Part shown: positions 33,503 through 45,600 of the stretch, piece by piece
How positions within the stretch are numbered: the stretch's first letter is position 1
Layout of the letters: each line of letters begins with the position of its first letter
Assembly (NCBI GenBank): GCA_025084515.1
Contig: JAJAGP010000762.1
Coordinates: forward strand, 62,001-126,000
Direction: 5' to 3'
Source of the DNA: Ancistrus triradiatus
Taxonomy: Eukaryota > Chordata > Actinopteri > Siluriformes > Loricariidae
DNA: 64,000 nucleotides
Notes under the pieces: model-generated
Database searches by the model: none
Seen by the model: the letters and a program-made list of their open reading frames with translations, nothing else
What the model was told of the DNA's origin: nothing
Position numbers and translations under genes: made by a program

Positions 33503-33541
<39 letters not shown>

Positions 33542-36500
33542 ACAAACTGGGTGCATGCATTAGAATTAATAAAATAAAATCTGCAATCAACTGTTCAATT
33601 AACAATTCATGACAAATGAGCCATTTTAATCTTTTTTAATCTTCATCCTAAACAACATTCTTTTAAATCTTCGATAGAGTCAAGTCAAGTCAGATTTATT
33701 TATATAGCGCTTTTTACAATGGAGCATTGTCTCAAAGCAACTTTACAAGTTTAGATTATCTCCTAATAACTATGTCCAATCCCAAATTGAGCAAGCCTAG
33801 GGCGAGAGTGGCAAGGAAAAACTCCCTAGTTCTAGGAAGGAAAACTTGGGAGGACCCAAAGACTCAACAGGGACCCAACCTCCTTGGGCGGCGTAGATGA
33901 TAAATCTAAGAGCGAACTAAAGTCATGGAGTCAAAGGTTCGAAGGCAGGCAGGCCAGACATGACTCCAGACCTCCGGCCCCCACGACCCAAGCCATGCAT
34001 CCTGGTCTAAATCTAGTCAAAAAGCCTTGGCGTAAAGCCTGTGTAAATAAGTATGTATTTAGCCTAGACCTAAAAATTTGGAAAGTGTCTGAGTCTTGAA
34101 CGAAAGTGGGAAGTTTATTCCACAGTTGGGGGGCCATGTATGAGAAAGCCTTTCCCCCTGCTGTGACTTTTTTAATTCTAGGAACTAAAAGAAGTCCTGC
34201 ACGCTGTGAATGAAGTAGACGAGTTGGATTGTAAAACTCTAAGAGTTCACTCAGGTAATGTGGGGCCAGGCCATGTAGAGCTTTATAAGTTATAAGAAGT
34301 ATTTTGTAATCTATGCGGAATTTGACTGGTAACCAGTGTAGTGATGATAGAATAGTAGTGATGTGATCAAATTTTCTAGTTCGAGTTAGCACCCAGGCAG
34401 CTGCATTTTGAACTAACTGAAGTTTATTTATAGATTTACTTGAGCATCCAGTAAGTAACAGTAATCCAACCTTGAGGTTATAAACGCATGAACAAGTTTC
34501 TCTGCATCATTAAAAGAGAGGATATTTCTAAGTTTAGCGATATTACATAATTGAAAAATAGCAATTCGAGTGATGCTGCTAATGTGCGCATCAAAGGAGA
34601 GATCTGAATCAAATGTGACCCCTAAGTTTTTTACAGACGGACTGAGCAATACTGGAGAGCCACCTAGATTTAGGATAGATGTAGCCAACCTGTCTCTCAT
34701 AGCCTTGGGTCCCACTAATAGAACCTCAGTTTTATCTGAGTTAAGTAAGAGAAAATTAAATAACATCCAATCTTTTATTTCCTTTACACAGTCCTCAATT
34801 TTGTTGATTGTAAGGCTGTCATTAGGTTTGGCTGATATGTACAGCTGTGTATCATCTGCATAGCAGTGGAAACTAATGCCATGTTTACGAAAAAATAACT
34901 GAGCCTCAGTGGTAGCATGTACAGAGAGAATAAAAGCGGGCCAAGCACTGACCCCTGAGGCACGCCATACTTCACTTTTGAGAGCTTAGACCTTAGATTA
35001 TTTATATGAACAAACTGGTACCGGTCAGTTAAGTACGATTTAAACCAAGAAAGTTCATCCCCAAACCCTTTTTCTATCATTGGAATGAGAAAAGTCTCCA
35101 AATTTTCAGTCTCCACCTGTGTGGCCGTTAGGACTTAAAGTTCCAGCATCGTCTCCTTATCTGATGCAGATTGGTGATTCATGTCAATATCTCCTGTTTA
35201 GGTGTTTGTGCTGGGTTTTGTTTGGCTTTTTTAAATGTCAATCCCATTTCATCCAGCCCATTTCTTACAGTTAGAGTCATGTTCCTGCCCTTTTGTTTCT
35301 CACTTGTTTTGTGTTTTCTATTTTCAAGCCGCATTACTTTGAGTTTTCCCATCCCGACACTTTGATGTATTAATTTAACTGCTTATATGCTGTCTGGGAA
35401 CAACCAACATCTTTAGCCACACAGATTTCCTTCTTGAATGAGTTTCCATGGTCCTTTCCATGGTTTAAGCTGAGAGCTTACTTGTTGGGTCTATGCTTGC
35501 ATTCAGGTAGCCAACTCTATCAGAAGAACATGTCCTTTTCTAACCAGAACAGATCAGATCCTCATCCAAACTCTCATCATTTCCAGGTTGGATTAATGCT
35601 GTGCTTGTGTTCTGCTTACTGTCCCATCTTCATGTTCCACTGCTAAGGGGTTCAGAACCTAAAAACGTTTTCTCATCTCACTCCTTTAATGAGCTTCGAA
35701 CAGCAGTCAGAACGGCCCAGTGTCCATCTTCCTCCCTTCCACAGAAGTCTGAAGACTCACCTCTCCAAAGAATACTTAGGATAAAGTCTTTTCTATCATC
35801 TGTACTTTTGTTCTATCTGGTTTTTGCACACATTTTTGTGCTCCATACAGTAAGTGCCCCCTTTAACTGCAGACTGATTTGCATCTGTATACATTTGTTT
35901 TAGAGACATTTAGCAAATTACAAAATCATTCTATATTTTTTCCTCTACTGGATTTGGATAAATGTGCCATTCATCAGAATGATTTCATAGAACTTGTTAG
36001 AAGTACATGTCACAAAGCCAAAATGTTAAGGTACCAAATAAAAAGTTTCATATCTGTGATTTCTTTATTTGCTATCAAGTAACAAAGCTGGACGGTTCTC
36101 CAAGTGCACAGATTGAGTAAATTTTGATCATTTTTTATTCAAAATGACCTAAATATGTGTTTTATTGTAAAGTGTTTGTGCTCCGAATGTTTCAGTGTTA
36201 ATGCTGTGTGTTAAATTACATCATGATGATGTAATGGACACTTAACATGCATATGTGAAGCTTATTCTAAATAAATACATATTACACATATAAAGTTTAA
36301 CACAGCACTTGGTCGTACATCATCAATAACAGGGTTATTTTTTTCATTTACCTCTATGAACAGTTTAGTGACCAATTCATTATTGATATTTTATCAATCA
36401 GTGCTTTTTGTTTCGGGTTGGATTTTTGAAGGTGAGGCATTTCAGATGCGCCCCTGTTCCATACGTCGGTGGATGGGTTAAATGAAATTAACCAGCTCAG

Positions 36501-36665
36501 TACATCTGAGAGCACAAACTGGATTAGCATTAAATCCTGTGATCCGGTTCAATCGAATGCCTCGCTTATCCTCCTCATGGGGTTCCTCACACACTTACGT
36601 GGATTAACTGAGCCTCGGGTGATGGCATGTCCAGGCTGCGCTGCTTCTCCACCAGTTCCTCCGCC

Positions 36666-36699
<34 letters not shown>

Positions 36700-39600
36700 G
36701 TTTAAATATGAATATATAACACAATGAATTAGGTTAAATTATCATTTTAATCTGTATAGATTCTGTATTAGTGTTCAGACCTACCTTCCTGTCCTTAATA
36801 ACGGGGGCGGAGTCAACCAGCATTTCCACAGAGGAAGAAAGAGGCTTCGTGTTAGCTTCAGTCTCAACAGGAGCTTTCTGTCACACACACACAAACACAC
36901 ACACACGCATGCATGATAGAGCGCACTCACTACAGAGCATGCCTACTATTGCCACTAACACCGACTCACAACAACAAGCCTTTACTGTCCTACACCAACG
37001 CAGCCCCTCACATTAACTCCGTGTGCTTACATGCACTTAATCATATTTCTGTAGTTATCTGATTGTTTAAGTGTTTAAACAGGAGTAGGATGGGGTCACG
37101 TTCTGAAAAACCCATCGTAAGTTCAATGTATTGTAAACAGAGGAGTTTAGATACTGTATGTTAAACATGCTTATAACACTTACATTAACCTAAAGTTGGG
37201 CAAAAGCATTAACACAAAGCCTATTAACAATTTAATAATAAATTGTTGAATAACTCCTGTAACTTACTGAATAATGTATTGAAAGTTAAAATAAACATGG
37301 TTAGTCCCTTGGCGCTGCTGCTCTGTTCCACTCAATGAGCTGGTTGCTGCCCAGGCTTCTTAGAGATCTGGCAACCCTGAAATTAAACTGAGGAATCACC
37401 AAATGGCCACCGATCACTTTTTGGGGAGTGATCAAATCTAGGTTAATCGAGGAGGCTGGGTCTGAGCCTTAATGCTCTCCAGGAGTTTTTCTCTCACCAC
37501 TCTCACCCGCATGAACCATGACATGTTCAAAGCTGATTTAAGAGAACGTTTTATTGTAATCATTATTTAACATCCAGCTGAACTCTCCGACTCTTCTCAG
37601 CCTGTTTAATAATGCTCATATTAGCCTATACACTCCCTGTATAGCACACGGCAATCACTGTGTACGATTTAATTATTTCTTTATCCCCTATAGCAGCTCT
37701 GTTCTCTCTCTCTCTCTGTGCCTGTTACACATGCTCCACTCTGCTCTAATCCAACGGTCCTAATCTTTCTGTGCTTCATTTCGTCAGATGGAACAATTCA
37801 CAGGGAATTTCGTACCTCCAGTTTAGGCACAGGTGGTATGATAGGAGGTTTAGGTTTGAGGTCTGTCAGGTACATGGCTCTGGAAAGCAGCAGCAGTGAA
37901 GGAGGAACGTTCTCCTTCAGGTGCAGGTCCAACCACTGCAACACACCACACACATTGGCAGTCTTAATTTAAACTTTGCTAACATGTTAAAGAATGACCC
38001 CTCTCAACAAAAACAAGACAAGATAAATAAAAAATAACATTTGAAAATGAGAACCAAGATGTACACTTTCTGGAACGACCTGAAACTAGACAATAGTGTC
38101 ACAAGTCTAACGGAGATCACAAAATACTTAAAAAGTCCATCCCCAAGGTCAGTGGGAGAAAATTCTGTTCCGGTCCATGCAGCTTTAATAGTGACAGTAG
38201 TATTTATAGTACTAGAGCTCGAGCTGCGTTATAAAACATAACCTAAGTACAGTTACACATTAACATTAGACTTAGGGGTGAGTGACCTGATTAAAAAAAA
38301 AAAAAAAAAAACACTATCACAATATTTAAAAAACACTCATGATTCACGATATTTATTATGATACGTGAGATCACAAAACGCATCAGTAGTGACAGATTCT
38401 TAAAAACTTACTACTCAAATATCATCTATACTATAATATCTTGTTAAATCCCAGTGAAACTGTGCTGAATGTACCGTACACACTACACTGCTTAATTACA
38501 CACTATTTTAATAAATCATGTCAGGAAAATTATCATTCCTACACATTTACTCAAACAAGTAATACCTAATATTATAGAGCCAGTGTTACCGTATTTTTCG
38601 GGTTATAAAGCGCACCAGGTTATAAGGCGCATTAAATAAAACAAAACTCTTAAGTTCCCTCGGAAACTCAGTTTGGTCTTTACCTGGTGCAGGGTGTCTT
38701 CTTGCTTCCTGCACTTCCGTATCATTTATTCGTTAATGTTGAATTCTCTCGCAGTTGCTCTATTTCCATGTTGTACTGCGTGACTGATGCCGTTGAGTTT
38801 AAATTCCGCTTCGAAAATAAATGAATGAATGCACATACGCTAATGCTGAGGCACAGATCGTATTACTCCGCGATGCTCATGACTACGGTGGCCGTGAGCT
38901 TCGTAACTTACCAAGCCGTGCTAAAACATTGACAGATTTATGAGCGCCGTGTACCATCTACAACCAGTTCTAGGTCAGAAAGCACAACCAGAATGAATTC
39001 ATACATTAGGCGCACTGCATTTTAAGGCGCACTTTCGATTTTTGAGAAAATTAAAGGATCTTAAGTGCGCCTTATGATACAAAAAAAAATACGGTAGTTA
39101 TTTTAAATTCATCCCTTACCTTTGGTTATGTGCCCAAATCCTTTAAGTTTGCCGTTATCAAACCACTGATTAAAAAAGCCAATCTTGACCCTTGTGTGAT
39201 ATCTAATTATATACCAATTTCAATCTACCGTTTCTGTCCACAATCTTAGAAAAAGCCGTCTATCAGCAGCTCTGCAGTTACCTCCAAAGGAATGGTACTT
39301 ATGAAACATTTCAGTCTGGCTTCAGGCCCCATCATAGTACTGAAACAGCATTACTTAGGGTACTAAATGACTTGTTAATGTCCTCAGATAAGGGATGTGT
39401 TTCTTTTCTTGTTCTGTTCGATTTAAGTGCAGCATTTAACAATATAGTCCATGATGTTTTACTAAACATGCTGCCACTAGGCTCAGTTATTCGTAAACAT
39501 GGCATTAGTTTCCACTGCTATGCAGATGATACACAGCTGTACATATCAGCCAAAGCTAATGACAGCTTTACAATCAACAAAATCGAGGACTGTGTAAAGG

Positions 39601-42600
39601 AAATAAAAGATTGGATGTTATTTAATTTTCTCTTACTTGACTCCGATAAATCATAAAAAATGAGGTGCTATTAGTGGGACCCAAGGCCTGTGAGAGACAG
39701 GTTGGCTACATCTATCCTAAATCTAAGATGGCTGTCCAGTATTGCCCAGTCGGTCTGTTAAAAAAACTTGGGGGGTCACATTTTAATTCAGAATCTCTCC
39801 TTTGATGCGCACATTAGCAGCATCACACTCACTTTGGGCCTTCAAATTTCTTTCTTCAATTACTAGTATATCGCTAAAACTAGAAATATCCTCTCTTTAA
39901 TGATGCAGAGAAAACTGGTTCATGCGTTATAACCCTCAAGGTTGGATTACTGTAACGCCTTACTGGATGCTCTACTAAATCTATAAAAAACTTCAGTTAG
40001 TTCAGAATGCAGCTGCCCGAGTGCTAACTCGAATTAGAAAATTTGATCATATCACTCCTGTTCTATCATCACTGCACTGGTTACCAGTTAAATTCCGCAT
40101 TGATTACAAAATACTTCTTACAACTTATAAAGCTCTACATGGCCTGGCCCCACATTATCTGAGTGAACTGTTAGAGTTTTACAACCCAGCTCGTCTACTT
40201 CGTTTGCAGGATGCAGGACTTCTTTTAGTTCCTAGAATTAAAAAAGTCACAGCAGGGGGAAAGGCTTTCTCATACATGGCCCCCCAACTATGGAATAAAC
40301 TTCCCACTTTCGTCCGAGACTCAGACACTCTACAAAATTTTAAGTATAGGCTAAAGACATACCTATTTGCTCAGGCTTTTGACTAGACTTAGACCAGGAT
40401 GCATGGCTTGGGTCACTGGGGCCGGAGTCATGTCTGGCCTGCCTGCCTTGTCGGTTAGCCGGGAGTGGGCAGTCTGGCTGAACTGGGCTTCGGTTCTCAT
40501 GATCTTGACTCGTGCATCCTTGCCTTAGACTAAGGGCAGAGCTGGGGGTTCATGGTCAAAGAGTCTTATGGTGATCAGAGACGTGGGGTTGCCGATGATC
40601 CCTCTCGGCTGTGTTACCTACCAGTTCTCCTCTTTCTAGCTATGCTGCTATAGCTAATGCTGCCGGGGTCTCATGCTACACATGGCATCAGTGATTGTTA
40701 ATAGACTCTGTGCTCTTAATCAATAACTAATTACATTTCCTGTTTTCTCTCTGAGCTGTGTTCCGGTACCAGTTCCAGCCCCACATATGATGTTCATATG
40801 CTGCAGCTTCACTCAAGCTGCTTCCGTCATTAGCTCCAGCCCCACCATATCCAGGCCACCAGAGGGCAGTAACTCTCTCCCTCCTCCGCTTGGCTCAGGA
40901 TGAAGTGCCGCCAACGACTACTTAATGCCGATGTGCATATTTCACATTTTATTTGAACTATGACTCCATGACTTATTAGTTTAGATAAATTAGTTTTATT
41001 CTTAGATTTATCATCTACGCCGTCCAAGGAGGTTGGGTCCCTTTATGAGTCTCGGTCCTCCCAAGGTTTCTTCCTCATAACACTTAGGGAGTTTTTGCTT
41101 TCCACTGTCGCCCTAGGCTTGCTCAATTTGGGACTGTACGTAGATATTAGAAGATTAAAATTGTAAGGTTGCTTTGAGACAATGCTCCATTGTATAAAGC
41201 GCTATATAAATAGATCTGACTTGACGTAGCTTTTAAGCCATTGTTTATGAATATTAGCGATAATTAATAACACCTCTAAAATAATAAAACTTTTAAAAAT
41301 GCATGACTACCATTATGCCAAATATTTTTTAATTTAATTGAAACTGAAACGTTTCATTTTTGTCAAGTAAAACAAGCAAATTATAAATTATTAAAATATG
41401 ATAAATTCTTACAGATTTCATTCCAAAGCCTAGGACTAAAACGAAACCAAAATCAGTTGCCGAAATGAGCACTGCACCTTATTATTAGTATTAAAATGCA
41501 ACGTCACTGCACTGCATTTACCTCCATGTGCTGAGCATTACACCAAAAAAAATAAATCAGCAACAAACAGGCTAACACAGCCATCGTCTTCAGTAGGGGT
41601 GGATATCGGAAAGGACTTCACGATACGATACACGTCATGATGCAATAGTATTGCGATATATTGCGACATATTGTGATATTCCATGTAGTTCACTGAAAAC
41701 ATAAAAACAGCTGAAATACGTTACTGTGTACAATAGATATTTTGAGCTGAAAATCGATGTACTATCCCTAAAATAAATATCATCATATATTTTCTATCAA
41801 ATTCAGACAGCTCTGGTCTGTAGGTCCTACATCTGCTCTGGCAGAAACACGTCTGTTGGATGGTGGCTGCACCTATAAGAACGTAGGTTTGTGCGCCCAA
41901 ACTAGGTAACGTGGTGTAGGAATCATCCCCAAAACATTACCCTGAGCTTTGCTAGAACAGTGGCATTTTGGTCGTACCTGCTGCAGCTGTTCTCGTAGCT
42001 GATCTGTGGTCAGTCCTAGGGCTCTCATTCCTCGGCTCCTACATGCAGCCTGGAGCTCAGCCACGGTCATCACTGAAACACCCTCCTTAGAGATCATCTA
42101 CACACAGACACACACAGCAATTATCAGAGCCACATTATTCATTTCTTTAAGGGAACTCCTGCACTAAATGATCATCCAGCACTCATTCATTACAATAAAT
42201 AATTATTCTCTGGATTATTATTTTCTCCGTCTCTGACCTCGTCGTCTGATTTGATGGTGCGTAGCTGCATCATGAGCTGGAACCGTAGCAGGTTGTTTGT
42301 GCCGATGGGCTGCAGCTCCAGCAGTTTACACAGAGCCACCAGCTGGGGGCGCTCCAGATGCTCCAACGTCAGCTCGTCCTCGAACAGCTTGGAGAACTTA
42401 ACGATGTCCTGAGTGCTGGGCTGCTCACCTGTGTGTCTCACCTGCACACACACATTTTAATATTTTAAACTGTCTTATAAAGTGTAATAACTAACACACA
42501 GAGACTATAATGCAGACCCTGAGTAAATTCTCGTTAATAAAACATTTCTAATAAAGGAGATTAGAATGTAAGCCCATTATAAACAAAGCTGATGCTGGTA

Positions 42601-45600
42601 AGGTGGTACCGCTCTGGACTCTCGCACCTGCTGTACATAAGAGGAGAATTTCTGGGTCTCGTCTCCACCTGCTGCAGCTTTATTCCTGCGTGCCATCTCG
42701 GCGATGGTCTCCTGCAGGAACTTAGCCAGCTCCAGTTTAGCCGCCAGTCCTTTCTTCTGTTTCTCCTCCTGTAGAGAGAAAGCAGCCAGAGACCTGATCA
42801 GCGTGTACCTCAAACTGTTTTATCATCACCCGGGGCGAAAAAGGATCAAAACTCGTACTTCAGAGTACAGTTTCTGTTGAATATGAATGGTCGAATTCCC
42901 ATTGTAAAATCAGACCATAGTAAAGTGGGGACTACCTGTTAAAAGCTTAGAAGCAAAGAATAAAGAAACCAAAGACGGAAAGCCAAGAAGTGACCAAATA
43001 ATGAGCGCGTTTTAACCTGACCATTAAAGAAGTTCCTGTTACTGCTCACTCCGTTTGATTGTTTACCTCCGGACGAGTGGGTAACATGAACCCTTGCTCT
43101 TTTGAGCATGAAAGCCGGTTTAGGTTCAGCACAATGTCAGATACATGTCACGTTAACAAAATAGTGTTAACTGCCTTAAAACAATTAGATTTCGTAAGAA
43201 AATCAGGATTGGGCCACTTTTACCTGCTGTATGAATGCCGCCTTAGTAAATGCATTGCTCTGTTTCATGGTCTTTAAAGTAGCTTATGGTTTTTAAACAA
43301 GATCATTGATTTTATGAGCTGGAAAAATGCCATTAATTAAAATGCTCAACCAGAACGCTCAGTTATTAAACAAAATAGTTTGCCATAACAACAGTGATTG
43401 GTTTATTTGCTATGAAGTAAAGAAACAGTTGAAACTCAGAATTCAAGCTTAATTGGTTCCAGGAGACCGTTTGAACTCCGATTTGTTTGAAGTCAAAATC
43501 TGATTTCCCCATACAAAGTAATGTACATAGGATTAATCCATTCCCGACCCCCAAAGGACTGCTTTTAAAGCTTATATATGAAAGATTAAAAGCAGATTAA
43601 AGCAAAGGAAAGCAATACAATAATAATCAATAAAGACATTAAATCTGAGAAAATAAAGTGAAACTTTAGCTGCGAATGCAGTTTCGTCTCATCACTGGGA
43701 CAGCAGAGCAGAGACTGAGGGAGTGTCTGAAATCACAAGCATAGACCAATACACTATAATAATATTCTATACATCTAGTATATTTTACACCTAGTTCTTC
43801 TTCTTCTGGGGTTTATGGTGATTATCCGACCATATTGGTGTATTCTCTCCTCCGACTGGGCTGCCGTGGATCGTCTTTGTAAGATCGCACCATTGAGTGT
43901 TTTATGTAGGGTGCTCATGTTCAAAGTCACTATTTTTGTTCAAATTTGGAGACAAAATGTTCAACGTCCAAATTCTTCTAACTTTCTAACAAATATGCAT
44001 ATAAAACATGCAGAATAATGTCATTCATCTACTTACTGCATTATTTTAAAGCAAAAGTAACTGCACAAAAACACGCCTACCTCATTTCACATGCAAAGCC
44101 CACCATTTGTAATGATATTACCACCTGAATAAATCCTAAGCTGATCCGTTACCTTCTTGGACTCTGTCTCGAAGGTGGAAGGCAGCATTTCGGGGAAGAG
44201 CTTTAGGAAGACAGGAAGCAGGAACTCCATGAAGGGAACGATGATGAACACCATGAAGGGAACGAGCCGGAACAGATCTGCACACGTCCTCATCAGCTAC
44301 AAAAACAGGGGCTTAGTGCTTAGGCTTAAAATATGTCGTTATTGATTATCAGGCCCCTCTGGGTTTATCTCAGAGAGCTGTGTGTTACTATGGGGTGTCT
44401 CAAAATAATGTTTCACGAGAAACTCTGCTTACACTAAAGACACTTTATTAAAAAATACCTAAGAGGAAGAAGAACCGAAAGTTTCTCTTACACCCAAGAG
44501 CTACATTTAAATTAATTCCCTTTTAGTAATCGTTCCTCCTTAACAATAATAATAATAATAACAATAATAATACTACATTACATTTTTTTAAATCAGGTTT
44601 CAGTGACAGTTATACTCCTAAACCCATTACAGTTTCTCTCTCTCCTCATCTCTGTCTGTACCATAATGTTTATAGTAGCATCTCTGAGAATCTTACAGCA
44701 GATTGTGATTATGTGACAGTGCCCCCCAGTGGAGGTTTGTTTAGGGTACGTACCCTCCTCCTCTCTCTGCGGGTGAGCTGTTGTCCATGCAGCAGTCTCC
44801 ACACCATGCGTCCTGCTATTTTGGTGTCGATCCCCAGCAGTCTGAAGCCATGGTAATAATGCTTCAGCTCATCCAGGACTCTCTGACCCAGAGACTTGCG
44901 AACCACGGCTTTAGAGGGTTCGGGAGCGGCGTCCGGCTTCACCCATTCACCTTCTGCCGGAGAGTTCTTCAACTCCTGCAGCCATACGCAGGACTGATGG
45001 AGCGGGCGAGCGATATCATGGGTGGGGCTAGAGACATTAGGGTAGAGAGGTCTGGGCACACCCCGGGTGAAGGGTTCAGAGTGATAACGGATACAGGACA
45101 AGGACAGGGGGGACAAGCTAGGATGTTTGATGAGCAGGTACGAACTCCTGAGAGAGCGAGAGAAATATGAAACATTAAGTACGTACTGATAATGGGTTAC
45201 ACAATATTATAACATTCTGACTAAAGCCCCATTACAAACACAAAGCAGACTCAGAATAACACTGCTACTACTACTGCTGCTAATGAACAAGAACAGAGAA
45301 CATACCAATCTACAGTAACATCTACCCACAGAGCTTTATCCAGCCTATACTCTAAATCATACCTGAGACCCTCAGATCATCAACTAACACACCCGCTCTC
45401 CTGAGGTTCTTTCTTTATTGAATACATGCATGTACCTACAGGATCAACGAGACTGAAGATCAGTTTGAGTCCCATCACCAAAAATGCTGGATCAGCTTCT
45501 AGCTGGGTTTGGTTTGATGGATCAGTCAGAAATGTTCTGGGAGAGTTATACAGCATCAGCAGCTCCACCTTTCTGATTTCCTTCACGTCGTTTGCGGTGT

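Noticed and set aside
33238..33543. 101-codon minus-strand frame through the last letm2 exon
   Set aside because: It uses the wrong frame across CA repeats; the correct short frame ends in the conserved LETM2 tail.
44969..45175. 68-codon frame antiparallel or out of frame with letm2 exon 2
   Set aside because: The conserved LETM2 reading uses another frame with matching splice phases.
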